Shown here piece by piece: positions 37,235-48,634 of a stretch of DNA of 64,000 nucleotides. Each line of letters begins with the position of its first letter. The first letter of the stretch is position 1. The notes below the pieces were generated by a model. That model did no database searches, was not told where the DNA came from, and saw only the letters and a list, made by a program, of their open reading frames with translations. The translations under genes and the position numbers were made by a program. The stretch is from Vanessa cardui (Eukaryota > Arthropoda > Insecta > Lepidoptera > Nymphalidae): NCBI RefSeq assembly GCF_905220365.1, contig NC_061154.1:5022001-5086000 (forward strand), read 5' to 3'.

Positions 37235-40200
37235 GATACTCTATAGAGCAATCATATTCCTGAAAAGCTATCCACCAAAGGGCAACTCGGGGAATGAGAT
37301 CTCGTTTTAAGAACGTAGATCGTAAGGCATTGCAGTCTGTAAGGATTTTAAAAGATTTACCTATAAGGTATGGACGAAAACGATTAAGCGAGGCAACAAC
37401 TGCAAGGGTTTCTAACTCGTAGGCATGTAATTTTTCCTCGTCAATTGTAGTCTTGCGGCTAAAATAAGCTATAACATTGAGTTTAGAATTATCATTTTCC
37501 TTTTGTAATAAAATTCCACCTAAACCTAATTTAGATGCATCACAATGTAGTTCAGTAACATAGTCAGGATTGAAAATACTTAATATTGGTCGTTGTACCA
37601 ACATTTGCTTTAATGTTAATAAAGATTCTTTTTGCTGTTGCTCCCATTTCCATTTAACATTTTGTTTAGTAAGATCTGTCAATGGCTTAGCGATAATAGC
37701 AAAATTTTTGATAAACTTTCGAAAATAACTTGCTAAGCCTATGAACTGACGGACTTCATGTACATTCTTTGGTTCTGGAAAAGATTCTACGGCTGTGATT
37801 TTTGACTTACCAGGTTTTATTCCATCAACGGATATTTCTAATCCCAAATAATCTATTACTGTCTCAAAAAATCTACATTTTTTAATATTTAAAGTAGCTT
37901 CACGAATGAGTTCAAAAGTTGGTTGTAACTTTAAAAAACAGTCTTCAAAATGTATACCCGTTATTAATAAATCATCCATGTAAGCAATTGCACATTTATT
38001 TGGAGATTTATTAAGTATTTTGTTAACTGTACGTTGAAAAATTGCAGGACAATTAACTAATCCAAAGGGAGCTCTACGAAATTGATATAAACCATCAGGA
38101 GTAATAAATGCTGTAAGATGTCTACAGTCTTTTTGAACAGGAATCTGATAATAACCACTTGCCATGTCTAAACTAGTATAAAAATTATTTCCACTAAGGA
38201 GGTCTATCTGGTCATCTATTCTAGGCAATGGAAAGTGATCCTTTAAAATTTTTCTATTCAGTGCTCTATAATCCACACATAATCTATATCCACCTGTCTT
38301 TTTTGATACCAGCAGTATTGGACTTGCGTATGATGAATCAGACTCTTCAATTATATCATTTTCTCCGAGCTCTCTAACCAGCGTTCTAACTATTTCTTTT
38401 TCTGCTTGACTCAGTCGATAAGGACGATAAACTACCGGAGTTTCATCAGTAAGTTTTATGGTCAACTCTGTTACGTTAGTACAACCAAGCTCAGAGAGGT
38501 CTTGAGCGAAACAATCCCTATATCTATCTATAAGTGAATATATTTTCGTTTTTTGTTCGTGAGTTAAATTAGAGTTTATAGTTATTTCTTCGCGAGGAAT
38601 GGGTGTCAAATTCGCTCCTATTTTAAAACACTTTACACTTGACAAATATCTACAATTTTTATCTTGTTCTATCAAATAAAATCTGGTTATAACAAAGTTG
38701 CTCGTAAAGTATAATGGACAGTGTGAAAAATTTATTACACTGATTTGACATTTACCATCTTTTAACGTATATAAACCCTCTTGGATACAATATTCTTTAT
38801 CATTAACGTTTCGATAACCACCTTTTATATAAATTGTTGCCTCTACTATTTCATTACTACAACACTTAACTAAATTTATTTTATCTACTTCACAATCAAA
38901 TGACACATACAATCTATATTTTACATTAGGTTCTGGTTCTAAGCAAGTTAAATCGTCATTATTATTCTTTGACAAAATATTTAATGTGTTTTCTGTCTTT
39001 GTAATAATCACATTAGGTAACTCAGTAAAGTTTTGCCCTACTAACATCTGCGTGTGTAGAATATTGTTAGCAACCACATATGCCATAATGTTTGCTTCAA
39101 CAGAGTCTAAACGTAATAAAAAATGTGTTTTCCCTAAAGGTTGAACTCCAACACTTGCTATCCCACGTATAATTGGTAAATTATCAGTTGAAATATGTAA
39201 CCCAAATTCAGTAGTAGTTTCTAGTCGTATAAACGTGCAATCACTTCCCAAGTCAACAAAACATTCAGTTGTAAATGAAGAATTTATTACTGCCTGCTTA
39301 TAATATTTAGAATTTTTTACGCTCGTACTTTCTGACAATAATACACGTTTTTCGTTGTTCAATACATTGTTAGTTTTTTGTGAACAGTTTGCAATAATAT
39401 GACCGAATTTATTACACCTATCGCATTTTAAAATTGGTTTAGAGCATTGGTAAACCCTATGCCCTTTTTCGTTACAATTAAAGCATAATTGTGAAAAACT
39501 ATCAGGTTCAAAATTTAACTTCGAATTTTTGGCACGACATTGTACTGTGCGATGCCCAGGTTCATTACATTTATTACAGAATACATGATTATTTAGCTTA
39601 TTTCTATTTGAATTAGAATAACGATAAATATCTTTATGTTCTTTACAAACGTCTTTAAGAAATTTCAAGAGATCTTCAGGTTCTGTAAAACGAGCGGATG
39701 ACGCTCCTGCACGTATTGTACGATCATCTATACCGTGTATAATACAATCTACAGCCTTTTTCCCAAATATATCACACGCATTTAATAAATTATTTTTCTC
39801 ATAGAAATAATCATCTAAGCTATCTCCTATCCTCATTCGTTTTTCAAGCATTTCTGTTAAAACGACTCCGAAGTTAGTTTCGGATGGAAAAGCTTTTCGA
39901 AGTAATATTTGCCACTCTGACCAGGTATGTAAAACAGTATTTTGACTATTATACCATTTTTTAGCATTACCAGACAACTTCGGTAAAGCAAAATGTACAA
40001 TATGAGATTCACTCCATCCATATATTTTTGCACACTCATTTACCTTTGAGAGCCATAAATCGATACGATGATTCTTTACAGATGGATCAAATTCCGGTAA
40101 TAAATTATTATTATGCGGTAAACTAGGCCTTATTAATGTTTGAACAAATTTAGCTAAATCACCAAAGTTAAGTATTGCTCTCGATGAATTTAAATCTGAC

Positions 40201-40748
40201 TCACCTAATGTATTAAATGGCATGTGCTTTGGCACGGTCGATGATCTCGGAGAAAAAAATGTCTCAGTGTCATCATTGATCGCTTGTTCCCGAACTGGAC
40301 GAAAATCTCCAGCCTGGAACTCACCTTCACCGTTCACACTATCTAGTCTGGTGGCAGAATACTCTCTTGCAGTCGCAATATCTCGTCCGGTCGCAGAACA
40401 AACCCTTGAAGGCGCAATATCTCGTCCGGTCGCAGAACAAACTCTTGAAGGCGCAATATCTCGTCCGGTCGCAGAACAACTCCTTCTTCTTGTAACGCCC
40501 TCGTGTCCCATCGCATAACTGTTTTCAGTTAAATTCATGTAATCTTGTCTAGTCGCCGAGTTTTTTTGCTGTATTTCTTTGTATGGGACTTGGTGTTTTA
40601 GTTCTATTTCCTCTAATGTGCATATTAATATTTTTTGTAGCATGGTGTCTCTTCTTAGCGTTATCTTTATTTTTTCTTGAGTTTTCTCTTTTGTTATGAG
40701 AAGTATCATCGTCTTCAACAGATTGTCTTTTTCGCTTATCAAAATCAT
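37062..40748 (-). CDS. Gypsy gag-protease-RT-RNaseH frame (1228 codons)
   Basis: One uninterrupted frame. From the N-terminal side: three near-identical 13-residue repeats (SATGRDIAPSRVC) at about 40381-40497; a retrotransposon Gag domain (LWLSKVNECAKIYGWSESH); three CCHC knuckles (CNKCNEPGHRTVQC first, CDRCNKFGHIIANC last, about residues 389-453); an aspartic protease with DLGSD where DSG/DTG is usual (about residue 499); RT with YMDD (about residue 922); RNase H with LHCDASKLGLGG (about residue 1065). The first ~60 codons after 40748 are probably not the native frame, since the likely Gag start is in another frame at 40785. The last ~60 codons (below about 37230) are also out of frame. Product expected in the cytoplasm as a polyprotein. 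Confidence 0.9.
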   Translation of the reverse strand: MILISEKDNLLKTMILLITKEKTQEKIKITLRRDTMLQKILICTLEEIELKHQVPYKEIQQKNSATRQDYMNLTENSYAMGHEGVTRRRSCSATGRDIAPSRVCSATGRDIAPSRVCSATGRDIATAREYSATRLDSVNGEGEFQAGDFRPVREQAINDDTETFFSPRSSTVPKHMPFNTLGESDLNSSRAILNFGDLAKFVQTLIRPSLPHNNNLLPEFDPSVKNHRIDLWLSKVNECAKIYGWSESHIVHFALPKLSGNAKKWYNSQNTVLHTWSEWQILLRKAFPSETNFGVVLTEMLEKRMRIGDSLDDYFYEKNNLLNACDIFGKKAVDCIIHGIDDRTIRAGASSARFTEPEDLLKFLKDVCKEHKDIYRYSNSNRNKLNNHVFCNKCNEPGHRTVQCRAKNSKLNFEPDSFSQLCFNCNEKGHRVYQCSKPILKCDRCNKFGHIIANCSQKTNNVLNNEKRVLLSESTSVKNSKYYKQAVINSSFTTECFVDLGSDCTFIRLETTTEFGLHISTDNLPIIRGIASVGVQPLGKTHFLLRLDSVEANIMAYVVANNILHTQMLVGQNFTELPNVIITKTENTLNILSKNNNDDLTCLEPEPNVKYRLYVSFDCEVDKINLVKCCSNEIVEATIYIKGGYRNVNDKEYCIQEGLYTLKDGKCQISVINFSHCPLYFTSNFVITRFYLIEQDKNCRYLSSVKCFKIGANLTPIPREEITINSNLTHEQKTKIYSLIDRYRDCFAQDLSELGCTNVTELTIKLTDETPVVYRPYRLSQAEKEIVRTLVRELGENDIIEESDSSYASPILLVSKKTGGYRLCVDYRALNRKILKDHFPLPRIDDQIDLLSGNNFYTSLDMASGYYQIPVQKDCRHLTAFITPDGLYQFRRAPFGLVNCPAIFQRTVNKILNKSPNKCAIAYMDDLLITGIHFEDCFLKLQPTFELIREATLNIKKCRFFETVIDYLGLEISVDGIKPGKSKITAVESFPEPKNVHEVRQFIGLASYFRKFIKNFAIIAKPLTDLTKQNVKWKWEQQQKESLLTLKQMLVQRPILSIFNPDYVTELHCDASKLGLGGILLQKENDNSKLNVIAYFSRKTTIDEEKLHAYELETLAVVASLNRFRPYLIGKSFKILTDCNALRSTFLKRDLIPRVALWWIAFQEYDCSIEYRPGIRCNMLMHSVAILFSVKMIHRFMIILLGYCKSLKMTGFLVCNYQIQKYNTSGLF
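40381..40497 (-). repeat. 39-bp tandem repeat inside gag
   Basis: Three units starting at 40381, 40420 and 40459, each 39 bp, encode a 13-residue repeat containing SATGRDIAPS. Weaker SAT-x-x-D units lie on either side. Confidence 0.9.
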
Positions 40749-40785
40749 CGCGTATTCCTGAGCGTGGTCGTTTATAACGAGGCAT
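40549..40785 (-). pseudogene. Probable Gag N-terminus, displaced frame
   Basis: It begins at an ATG (40785-40783) 30 bp inside the 5' LTR border and encodes a basic peptide starting MPRYKRPRSGIRDDFDKRKR. Translation stops at 40549 in this frame. The following Gag sequence is in the next frame; the switch is most simply placed at the T7 run 40561-40567. Confidence 0.6.
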
Positions 40786-40799
40786 TTTTGAAACGAAAT

Positions 40800-40814
40800 T
40801 TATCCCGCTTCTGA
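40800..40814 (-). other. Candidate primer-binding site
   Basis: Directly inside the 5' LTR, the minus strand reads tcagaagcgggat. This resembles the complement of a tRNA-Leu acceptor end (cagaagtgggat) but lacks the usual TGG start, so the offset would be unusual. Tentative. Confidence 0.35.
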
Positions 40815-41126
40815 TATTAAATACATACATAAAGCCAGTAGAAAGTATAAAATTTATTTATTTCAGGTTTTATTTTTATATTATTGCCCCGAAGTTTACA
40901 AATCAAATCTTTTACAATAATTATTCTAAAAAATGTTCCATGCGTGACTTTCTCTTGTTTTTTTTAATAATCCGTTTTCGCGGGAAAACATGTTGTATTA
41001 TTTTATACAGCCATACCAGTTTTAAAATCGATTACACTTACGAAAACGGATACACTAAAAAAATATGAGTTTATTAAATATATAATTATAATATAAATGT
41101 ATTAGCATAAAGAATTATTTCTAACA
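40815..41126 (-). repeat. 5' LTR, 312 bp
   Basis: The complete LTR. It begins on the minus strand with tgttagaaataattc and contains a TATA-rich promoter-like stretch near 41055-41100 that the 3' LTR lacks. It is followed on the plus strand by the GATG duplication. Confidence 0.9.
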
Positions 41127-41130
41127 GATG
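41127..41130. repeat. Target duplication GATG, right
   Basis: Matches 34861-34864 on the other side of the element. Confidence 0.7.
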
Positions 41131-44100
41131 TTTCACACACACTTATTAAACATATATATATAAACACGCGCGATGCTAGAAATTCAAAATTATAATCATA
41201 TTCCATACCATTTTATTATTGTTAGTGTAAAAAACACTTAACACGTTTTATATGAAAAATAATTACTTGGGTCAGATACATAATCATCTAATGTGATATA
41301 ATTGTGGTAAATTAAATAGCTAGAAAATTTTATATAAGCAATTTGTTGGGTAAGTCATTCAGAAACCACACCTCAGAATGAGTTCCCAGCTGGGAATTAA
41401 ATTATGAAGCCGAATCTCAATGCACATATTTCACTCAGCGAATTTCAAACTTTAAGCTCTTTAACTAAAATATATAGTTTGTATTACATTTGTTCTTCAC
41501 TCGTGCATTTTAAATTGTACATATAACTTTACAAAAACAAAGATCTGAGGTATTGTAATGCTTAATACTTCAGATTTTTGTTTTACTCAGGTTTAAATCT
41601 TGCTTTACTTAATTCTGATTGTCTGATAAATTACTTTTTCTTATTTAGATTGTTACAAAGAAAATTTTAAATGATATGTAGTTTGATAGCTAAACCCTAA
41701 TTTTTATTGTTTAGTCTTATTTTTAATGTTTAGCTTTATTTGTATGTTTAGGTAAATCAAAAATAGAATATATTTTTTTCATTTAAATAATTTAAAATGA
41801 AAAAGCCATCGAGTTTCCGACTACGGAGGACAATACATGATATTTTCGTCACAGTTTTCAGTAGTATAATAAAATTCCACAGAAATTAAACCAATATATT
41901 GATATTGAGTAAATTAAATAAAAATATAATTTATTGATTGCGGGTAGCACGTGAAACGTTAGCGTTTATTCAACACTGTTTTGCAATTTTTGAAACCTAT
42001 GACAGGTTTTGTTTTTATTTAATTCCATTGTAAACTGACAACGTCTGTTTGCATTTTTACTTTTTTTTTATATACTGCGCCGCTCTCTACAAGGCCAGTA
42101 ACTTTTTACCACTCTCTCATTTTTTTTAAATCGTAACTGTTTAGTGAATTGCAATTAAGAATTCTCTTTTATTTTCTGCACATCTAAAACTAGAGCTCTT
42201 CACAATTAGATCATTACCAATCTTCTACGTGCAGCTATTGTCATAAGCACAGGGACAAAAATCAACCTACGCCTTTAATATTTAAGATTTTTATCATAAG
42301 TCATAAAGAAGAGAATAGAGTAATGCTGAAGAAAGCGTCATACCGACGACATACGCCTCGGACTTACCTCCAAGCCAACAGATATATAATTTAATTAAAT
42401 ATGACATTAGTAAAATTTGATAAATATTTCTTAAAGTTAAGTTATTTTAAATGTCTCATCAAAACACTTAAATACAAGACTGAAGCCAAGCAGACTGAAA
42501 TATTTTGACAACTTTAATATGATTACAGAAACAGTTTTTTCTTTATTCATAACAAAATACAATCTCGTTAAAATGATATATTTTGAATGTGGTATTCTGT
42601 TCATAGGGATTAAAATGAAAGTTTTGAAATGAAATTAAAATTATTATGAAGTTTTTTAGATGTCATATAATTGAATTAAGCACGACATGCTGACTTTATA
42701 CACAATATTTATACAAACATACATACGAGTACATTGGTATACGTAAATACTAATTTGTTGTCCTGTACTTCTTAAGGAAATTCGTTTAGAACATATTAAT
42801 TTAATCTTGATACTTTAAAACACTTTCAAAAGGTCTAGTGAAATCATGCATCAGAAGTTTGTATATAAGATCTAATACTCGATTTTTCAAATATATCTCT
42901 CATCAAAGTGTTCATTATAGCATACTTTTAAATTAAATTGACATTTTAAATGTGTTAGAAGATTCTGATATAAAATTATTGAACACAAGTCTATTTTTGT
43001 TTATTATGTTAACAAATAGTACAAGATACAATGAATTTCCAGAATCTTTAAGTTAGACTGTAAAGGTTTTATATATTTATAATTATCTAAAATAATATAT
43101 CCTTTTAAAAACAATTCAATCTATGCACAGATTGAGGAGCGTTACACGAGTAACTTTGAATGGAATTTAATATTGGCATATTTGGTCAATGCAAAGAGAT
43201 CCCTAACCGCGCAAGCTTCATATTAAAAGTTCCAAAACACTCAACAAAGTTTTAACATCAGCCATTCATGATTTACTCAATAATGGATACCGTAAATTTA
43301 ATCTTTTCTTAGTTTCAGAACAGTGCACTCTACTTTTTATGCGATTTTTTTATGTCATTGACTGTTTTCAGGCCGGCCTTTGTTAAATCCAAGCTATCCT
43401 TGGCTTGTGCGCAAGCAATTTTACAGTATACAATTGACTAAACATTATAAAATTTAAATAATACTTATAATAGTGTTATAGGTTGGAATTGAATTTCGAG
43501 CCCCAAAACGTGAAGATATAAAGACGTTTGAAGCTAACACGAACAATCAAATAAGCATGTATCTAGTAGCAAACTTTAGTATAATATAAAACAAATACAC
43601 AATCAATGCATATAAAACGAAATTTGAAATTCGTTTCATGCCAGCCAAGGCTTATCATTGAGACAGGAAAGGAGCGACTGAGGATCTCCTCATCATCCTC
43701 TTGTAGTCACGTGAGCAGAAATCACCAATAAAAGGAAAACATGTTGCGCCAGGCCAAAATAAAAAAGCATAAGCGATTGGTTATGCAGGTTTTATATAAC
43801 TTTTAGTTGGAAAACAAGTTTGAAGGCCAGCAGTAGCAGTTCAAAGTTTAAAATTAAAAAGTTGAACAAAAAGAATATCGATATGTGAATACAGGTGGCT
43901 ATCCAAGCTTATGATACTATACATTTATAGAAGTCTTTTCAAATTGTAAACAACAACAATTGTAAACATTTGTTACAAATTCAGTACTTCCTTTTGGGAA
44001 GGTTGTTTTTTAGACTTTCCAGAATACAGAAGGCTACAAAAATGTATAAATGAATCAATCAGATCATGATTTGTACAGTAACTACGTAATCATTATTGGA

Positions 44101-44277
44101 AAGAAGTACGTTTACGCGACATAGTAGAGTGAACTGGCAAAATGGGAAAAGGGAAAACACTATACGACATCTAGGCGACCTAATCATGTCTTTCTCTTTG
44201 TCTCTATATTTTATTAACGGTGTAATTGAAACGAATTAATAATCTTCATTATTTCCATAATTTAATACATAATATTG

Positions 44278-44302
44278 TATATATGTATATATATATATAT
44301 AT
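44278..44302. repeat. AT microsatellite
   Basis: TATATGTATATATAT-type dinucleotide tract. Confidence 0.85.
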
Positions 44303-46103
44303 CAAAGCAACTTTATTCCAACCAGATGTCAGAAGACCTTTTCCTTTTTTATTTATAAATAATAAATGTTATATATCATTTTATATCAATAAAGTATTTT
44401 GTTTAGTATAAACTCAGGCCTAAGTTTATAAAATATGACTAATACTTGCTCAGATATTTCCCGCCGTGACAAAGATTTAGGTGGTCTAAACACTAGGTTA
44501 TATCCGCTCTCTCACAGTAACTATATCTTTGATGACACTCGAATGAGATTTAGGTCTGCCTATTGCTAGATAGATACAATATGAATATATTGTGATTTCC
44601 ATCGAATACCAATATTCGTATGAATTAATTTATACACAATTTGTTGATGTTTCGATATTTCGTGAATGCAAATTACATTCGATTTTCAAAAGCTGTATTA
44701 AGTGTATTGCTTGTGAAATAGTTTACAATTAACCGACACACTATAATCCTTCTTTATAGATTATTCTAATTTGATTTCGATGATTTAAATCTATATTACT
44801 ATATGTATGTATTGATTTTGATAAAACGAACAATTTCAAATAACCATTGTTAAATCTATATTGAATATGCTGTTGTTATTTATTTAATGAATCAATTTTT
44901 GTGATTTAATCTGCGGCATATTTGATAAGATTCGGCAAAAATAATGGGTTTAACTTTTTAGGTTTTATTTACATGAACTGAAATGGACATAAATAAGCTT
45001 AGGCCAAATTATTTGACTCTGTATGAATCCTTATCATAATTTAATACATTTTAATTCTTAATATATTTATTATTTACAATTTGAACCCATACTTTCGGAA
45101 ATATCGTTTAATATAAGATGTTCTCTAATTTATTGGAAACTGGGGTGGATAAGGCCTTATGCCATCATAACGCACTCCGTCCACTTTTCCTTTATGTGTA
45201 TGTACGTGTCTGTGTGTGTACGTGTCTGTACGAGTGTGTGCGTGTGTATATTACATAAATTTGAAATAAACAGAAGTATATATTTATTTCATCATTTCAT
45301 AGATTACTATCATCTTTATAGATTTTTTTTAAACATCATGCACATCTGCGAGTGTCCCGTCACCGTCGCCCTTTCCGGTCGATCCGTCTTTTATTATTCG
45401 GGTTATCAAAGATCTAATAATGTATTATTTTATTTTGTATCGTATTTTGTCATAAGATATTTCCATTTTATTACTTCCTATTGTACACAATGTTTATACT
45501 TATACTTAGCTTGCCTTCATTCATCGGCCTCATTAGTCTAGGGGAGATTTTGGTATCCCGAAGACGACGTTACAATCACAATAGAATACGAATTCTAGTT
45601 TGGGTGATACTTGTATTTTTACCATTTAAGTGAAATTGGTTCGTTGCATTAAAACAATCCGCTGCTCTTATGATTTACATAAATATTTTTAATCTATGTT
45701 TTATATTGATAGCTTTATATTCTGTAAATCCATTTACGATTTGTTTTCAAAAGCTAAGCTGCTAGCTAGTCGATCGAGGACTCTGTCAATAAACATTAAG
45801 GAAGCGATGGAAATACGAAGCAATATTAAATTGTTTCGATCGAGACCTATATACTTGTTCATGAGCAACATTCCAAATTTAATAAAGTATGCTATTATAT
45901 ATATTTTATTTCTCAAATAGTATTTATATTATTCATAAACATAATTACGTCATTTGGGTTGTTCTGAGTCTTCTCTAGTTAGAATGTCTTCTTCTGTTTG
46001 GCGAATGATGACACAACAATACCTATACATATATAGATATAGTTTCCTTCGACCTAATTTGAATATAAAGCCACGAGGTATACAGACATTAGCTAGCTGT
46101 ACG

Positions 46104-46282
46104 TACAGTCGGGTAAGAAAAGGTTTCGTGACTTTAAGATCTATTTTGGTGTGCTCAGTATGAGCGATAATGACATATTGCGTCTCAATAATTTGATGTT
46201 TAGATTCATAAGGTACTTAAAGCTTAAGACTTGATAAAGAAATTAATTTAAAAACTGAAAGGTTTTCTTAATCTGACTGTGC
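46104..46282 (+). mobile_element. MITE with CAGTC ends, copy 2
   Basis: Homologous to 29099-29276 in the opposite orientation: tacagtcgggtaagaaa at the left, aaagcttaagacttgataaa in the body, and a decayed tctgactgt right end. More mutated than copy 1. Confidence 0.7.
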
Positions 46283-46590
46283 GTTAATTGATAATATTAA
46301 TAAACTTTTCAATTTATGCTGATTTGGTCTGTTTGACAATTTACATTAAATTTAATACATTTACATTAGATTGTCAAAATTAAATTGCAAGTAACTAAAT
46401 GCAAGTACCTTTAAGTTGAGTAAAAGTTTAAGTTAATATATAAATAAAGATACTTAAAATACAGAGAAACAAAACATTTATTAAATATATGAATGAATAA
46501 TATATATGTTATAAATATAAGATTACATTATATATTTGTCTTATGAATTAAATTTTATAAAATTTACAAAGATATTTTTTTTCTTTACAG

Positions 46591-46686
46591 AAACAGTTGT
46601 TGGGCTCGATCCAACTGATATGATCGCCGTGCCCCCATGGTCTATAAAAGTAGCCAAGATATGCCAACCTAACCTCGATTACTTAG
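46591..46686 (+). CDS. SCYL2: SCYL2 exon D: activation segment
   Basis: Residues 172-203, with split codons at both ends (two bases in, one base out). The acceptor is tttttttctttacag and the donor gtaagt. It encodes TVVGLDPTDMI, then a PPW-containing stretch and QPNLDYL, which leads into the APE motif formed across the junction with exon E. Confidence 0.9.
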
Positions 46687-46940
46687 GTAAGTTCAATTTT
46701 TTCTATAATTTGTACAAAAATATATTTATATCGACGTTATTATTGACGTTTATTAACAAAAGTTGTACAATGGAAAACGTACCTAACTTTCCAATTTTCT
46801 CTCTCTACGACAACGTTAATTTGACATACGAAATATGTAATCAAATCAAATTCCATAATGCAGCAACTAGACTTTGATAATACAAACGCTTTATATCGTC
46901 TATTTGTTAAGATTAAACAGTTATAGCTCTTTATCAACAG

Positions 46941-47086
46941 CCCCAGAAGTGCAGATAAGTGGACATTGTACAATACTATCCGATATGTTCTCTTTGGGGC
47001 TGATAATATGCGCCGTGTTCAACCAAGGGAAGTCGCTACTCCAAGCTAACAACAACCCCATGCTTTACATGAGGCAGATTGAATTT
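46941..47086 (+). CDS. SCYL2: SCYL2 exon E: APE motif and kinase C-lobe
   Basis: Residues 204-252. Acceptor ttatcaacag, donor gtgagt. The split codon restores APE at 204-206, then a C-lobe helix with SDMFSLGLIICAVFNQGKS, the standard SD-x-x-SLG segment of kinase folds. The intron before it is only 254 bp. Confidence 0.92.
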
Positions 47087-47680
47087 GTGAGTATCGATTT
47101 ATTCTTAACATAAGGTAAGCCTCACATGTTCAATTACCAAAACAAATCATTGTCCATAAGATAATATTTCCGACATTTATAGTTATCTTAGCGTTAGTTC
47201 GTTGGGTAGGTAAAGTTCACACGTCACGTCAGTTAATCTACCGCAAAACAGTAATATTTTGAAGAGTCATTGAGCCTGTATAGATGTAAGTACAAATTTT
47301 TGTTCCCAATGTTGGTAGTGCATTGGTGGTTTAATGTATAATAACAGTATTGTGCCAAGAGGTTTGTGCTTGTGAGTACTTACGACCAACAATCGTATAC
47401 GTTAATACATATTATACGTTGGCCTTTCTGTATTAAATATTAAAAAAATCTTATGATGTTTCTAATTAACAATCTTGGCTTATATCAATCGAATTAAATA
47501 TTGTTCATTTATAAGTAATATGGATATTGATTGCTATATACCATAAACAATATTCACAAATCCATTAATATGATCCTAACTACTGGACCGAGCCATATTA
47601 TATTATGATTTAATTAATAACGCTAAGAGACTTCTATACCGTATCAGCCGCTATCAATGGAGTGGAATGGATCATAAATC

Positions 47681-47716
47681 ACTAGCTTTCGCTTGCGGCT
47701 TTGCTCGCGTTTCAAG
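47681..47716 (+). mobile_element. Fragment of the CTAGT...TATAGAT repeat
   Basis: Only the head ctagctttcgcttgcggctt and tgctcgcgt remains. Confidence 0.55.
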
Positions 47717-47814
47717 TATTTGTCGTAACGTTTATAATATGTAAATATTGTACCTCTTCCCGAATTTGTTTTAGTTTTTCTTTTTTTGGTGAAGCAAACC
47801 AACAACATCATTTT

Positions 47815-48052
47815 TTTTTTTAATAAATAAATATTAGGCAACATTACATACATTTCTCTGATCCCAATAATAATGGCTAAAGCACTTGTGTTATGGAAAA
47901 TGAGAAGTAACGACGGTACCACCAAAAACCAGACTCAAGACAACATAGAAAATCAATGTACTTTTTCTACATCGACTCAGCCGGGAATCGGTCCCGCCTC
48001 AGAGTGGCGTGCCCATGAAAACCGGTGTACACATTACTCGACCACGGAGGTC
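47815..48052 (-). mobile_element. Second tRNA-derived SINE family, copy 2
   Basis: It aligns with 29929-30186 through gatcccaataataatggcta, cacttgtgttatgga, agtaacgacggtacca, acatcgactcagccgggaat and tgcccatgaaaaccggtgta. The B box is mutated here. Confidence 0.72.
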
Positions 48053-48494
48053 ATCGAATTTTTATATCTCTATTACAGATTTAAGCTTATAAACTACTAA
48101 ATGAATATGAAAGAATAATAGTATTGAGTGTTAGTGCAATGAAGCATAAATAAATAGATAAAAGTAATAATATATCCCGACATTGAATTCAAACTTGCTA
48201 CAGACAGACACAGTGACATTCGCATTTAATAATATGCGTCTATCAATTTTCATGATTGGTTTAAACTTTCTCTAAGAAATATTACTTCTATATGTACTAT
48301 CTTATAGATAAAGTATCCAAATTTATTTATCTTACTAATATTGTAATTACCAAAGTTCGGATTGATGAATAGATGTATCTTACTCAACCATGCTAGAACG
48401 GCCGAACGGATCCGAAAAAATAACCTACAAATAGAATCAAATCGACTCTTTGTATGTTGGATTTTAAATTAACATGGTTATTTTTATTATTAAA

Positions 48495-48634
48495 GTTATT
48501 AATTTCGGGATGTCTTGTTCACGAGTCAGTCTCGTGAACAAGACATCAGACAAGACAGCATTCGTAGACAATGTCGAAATATCGAGCTCCACCAAACAAA
48601 AATAAAAAACATGGTAAATACCCCGAAATTAATA
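48495..48634. repeat. Nested inverted repeats with a perfect hairpin
   Basis: The core is atgtcttgttcacgag (48510-48525), loop tcagt, then its exact complement (48531-48546). An outer pair, gttattaatttcggg (48495-48509) and ccccgaaattaataat (48621-48636), encloses it. It looks like a small inverted-repeat transposon remnant. No second copy was spotted. Confidence 0.8.

Larger units (their letters stand above)
34865..41126 (-). mobile_element. Ty3/gypsy LTR retrotransposon
   Basis: A 6262-bp element bounded by direct repeats (34865-35108 and 40815-41126) with GATG on both sides. Read on the minus strand: 5' LTR, short leader, gag with three CCHC knuckles, aspartic protease, reverse transcriptase with YMDD, RNase H, integrase with HHCC and DDE, a C-terminal GPF-type domain, then a non-coding tail with 70-bp tandem repeats and the 3' LTR. 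The domain order RT-RNaseH-integrase places it in Ty3/gypsy. No env-like frame was seen. It sits antisense inside SCYL2 intron C-D. The LTRs are nearly identical where they align, so insertion appears recent, but the integrase region is frame-broken and the 3' LTR has a deletion. Confidence 0.93.
25903..46590. other. SCYL2 intron C-D (20.7 kb)
   Basis: The largest intron. It holds two MITE types (28444 and 29099/46104), two 'cacctgatgg' repeats (28051, 31345), a second SINE family (29929), a CT microsatellite (30659), the gypsy element (34865-41126) and an AT tract at 44278-44302. The stretches 32000-34800 and 41130-46100 hold nothing else I recognise. Confidence 0.75.

Noticed and set aside
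45194..45541. 115-codon open frame beginning in a GT-rich tract
   Set aside because: The start is a simple GT repeat and the remainder is AT-rich with no family resemblance.
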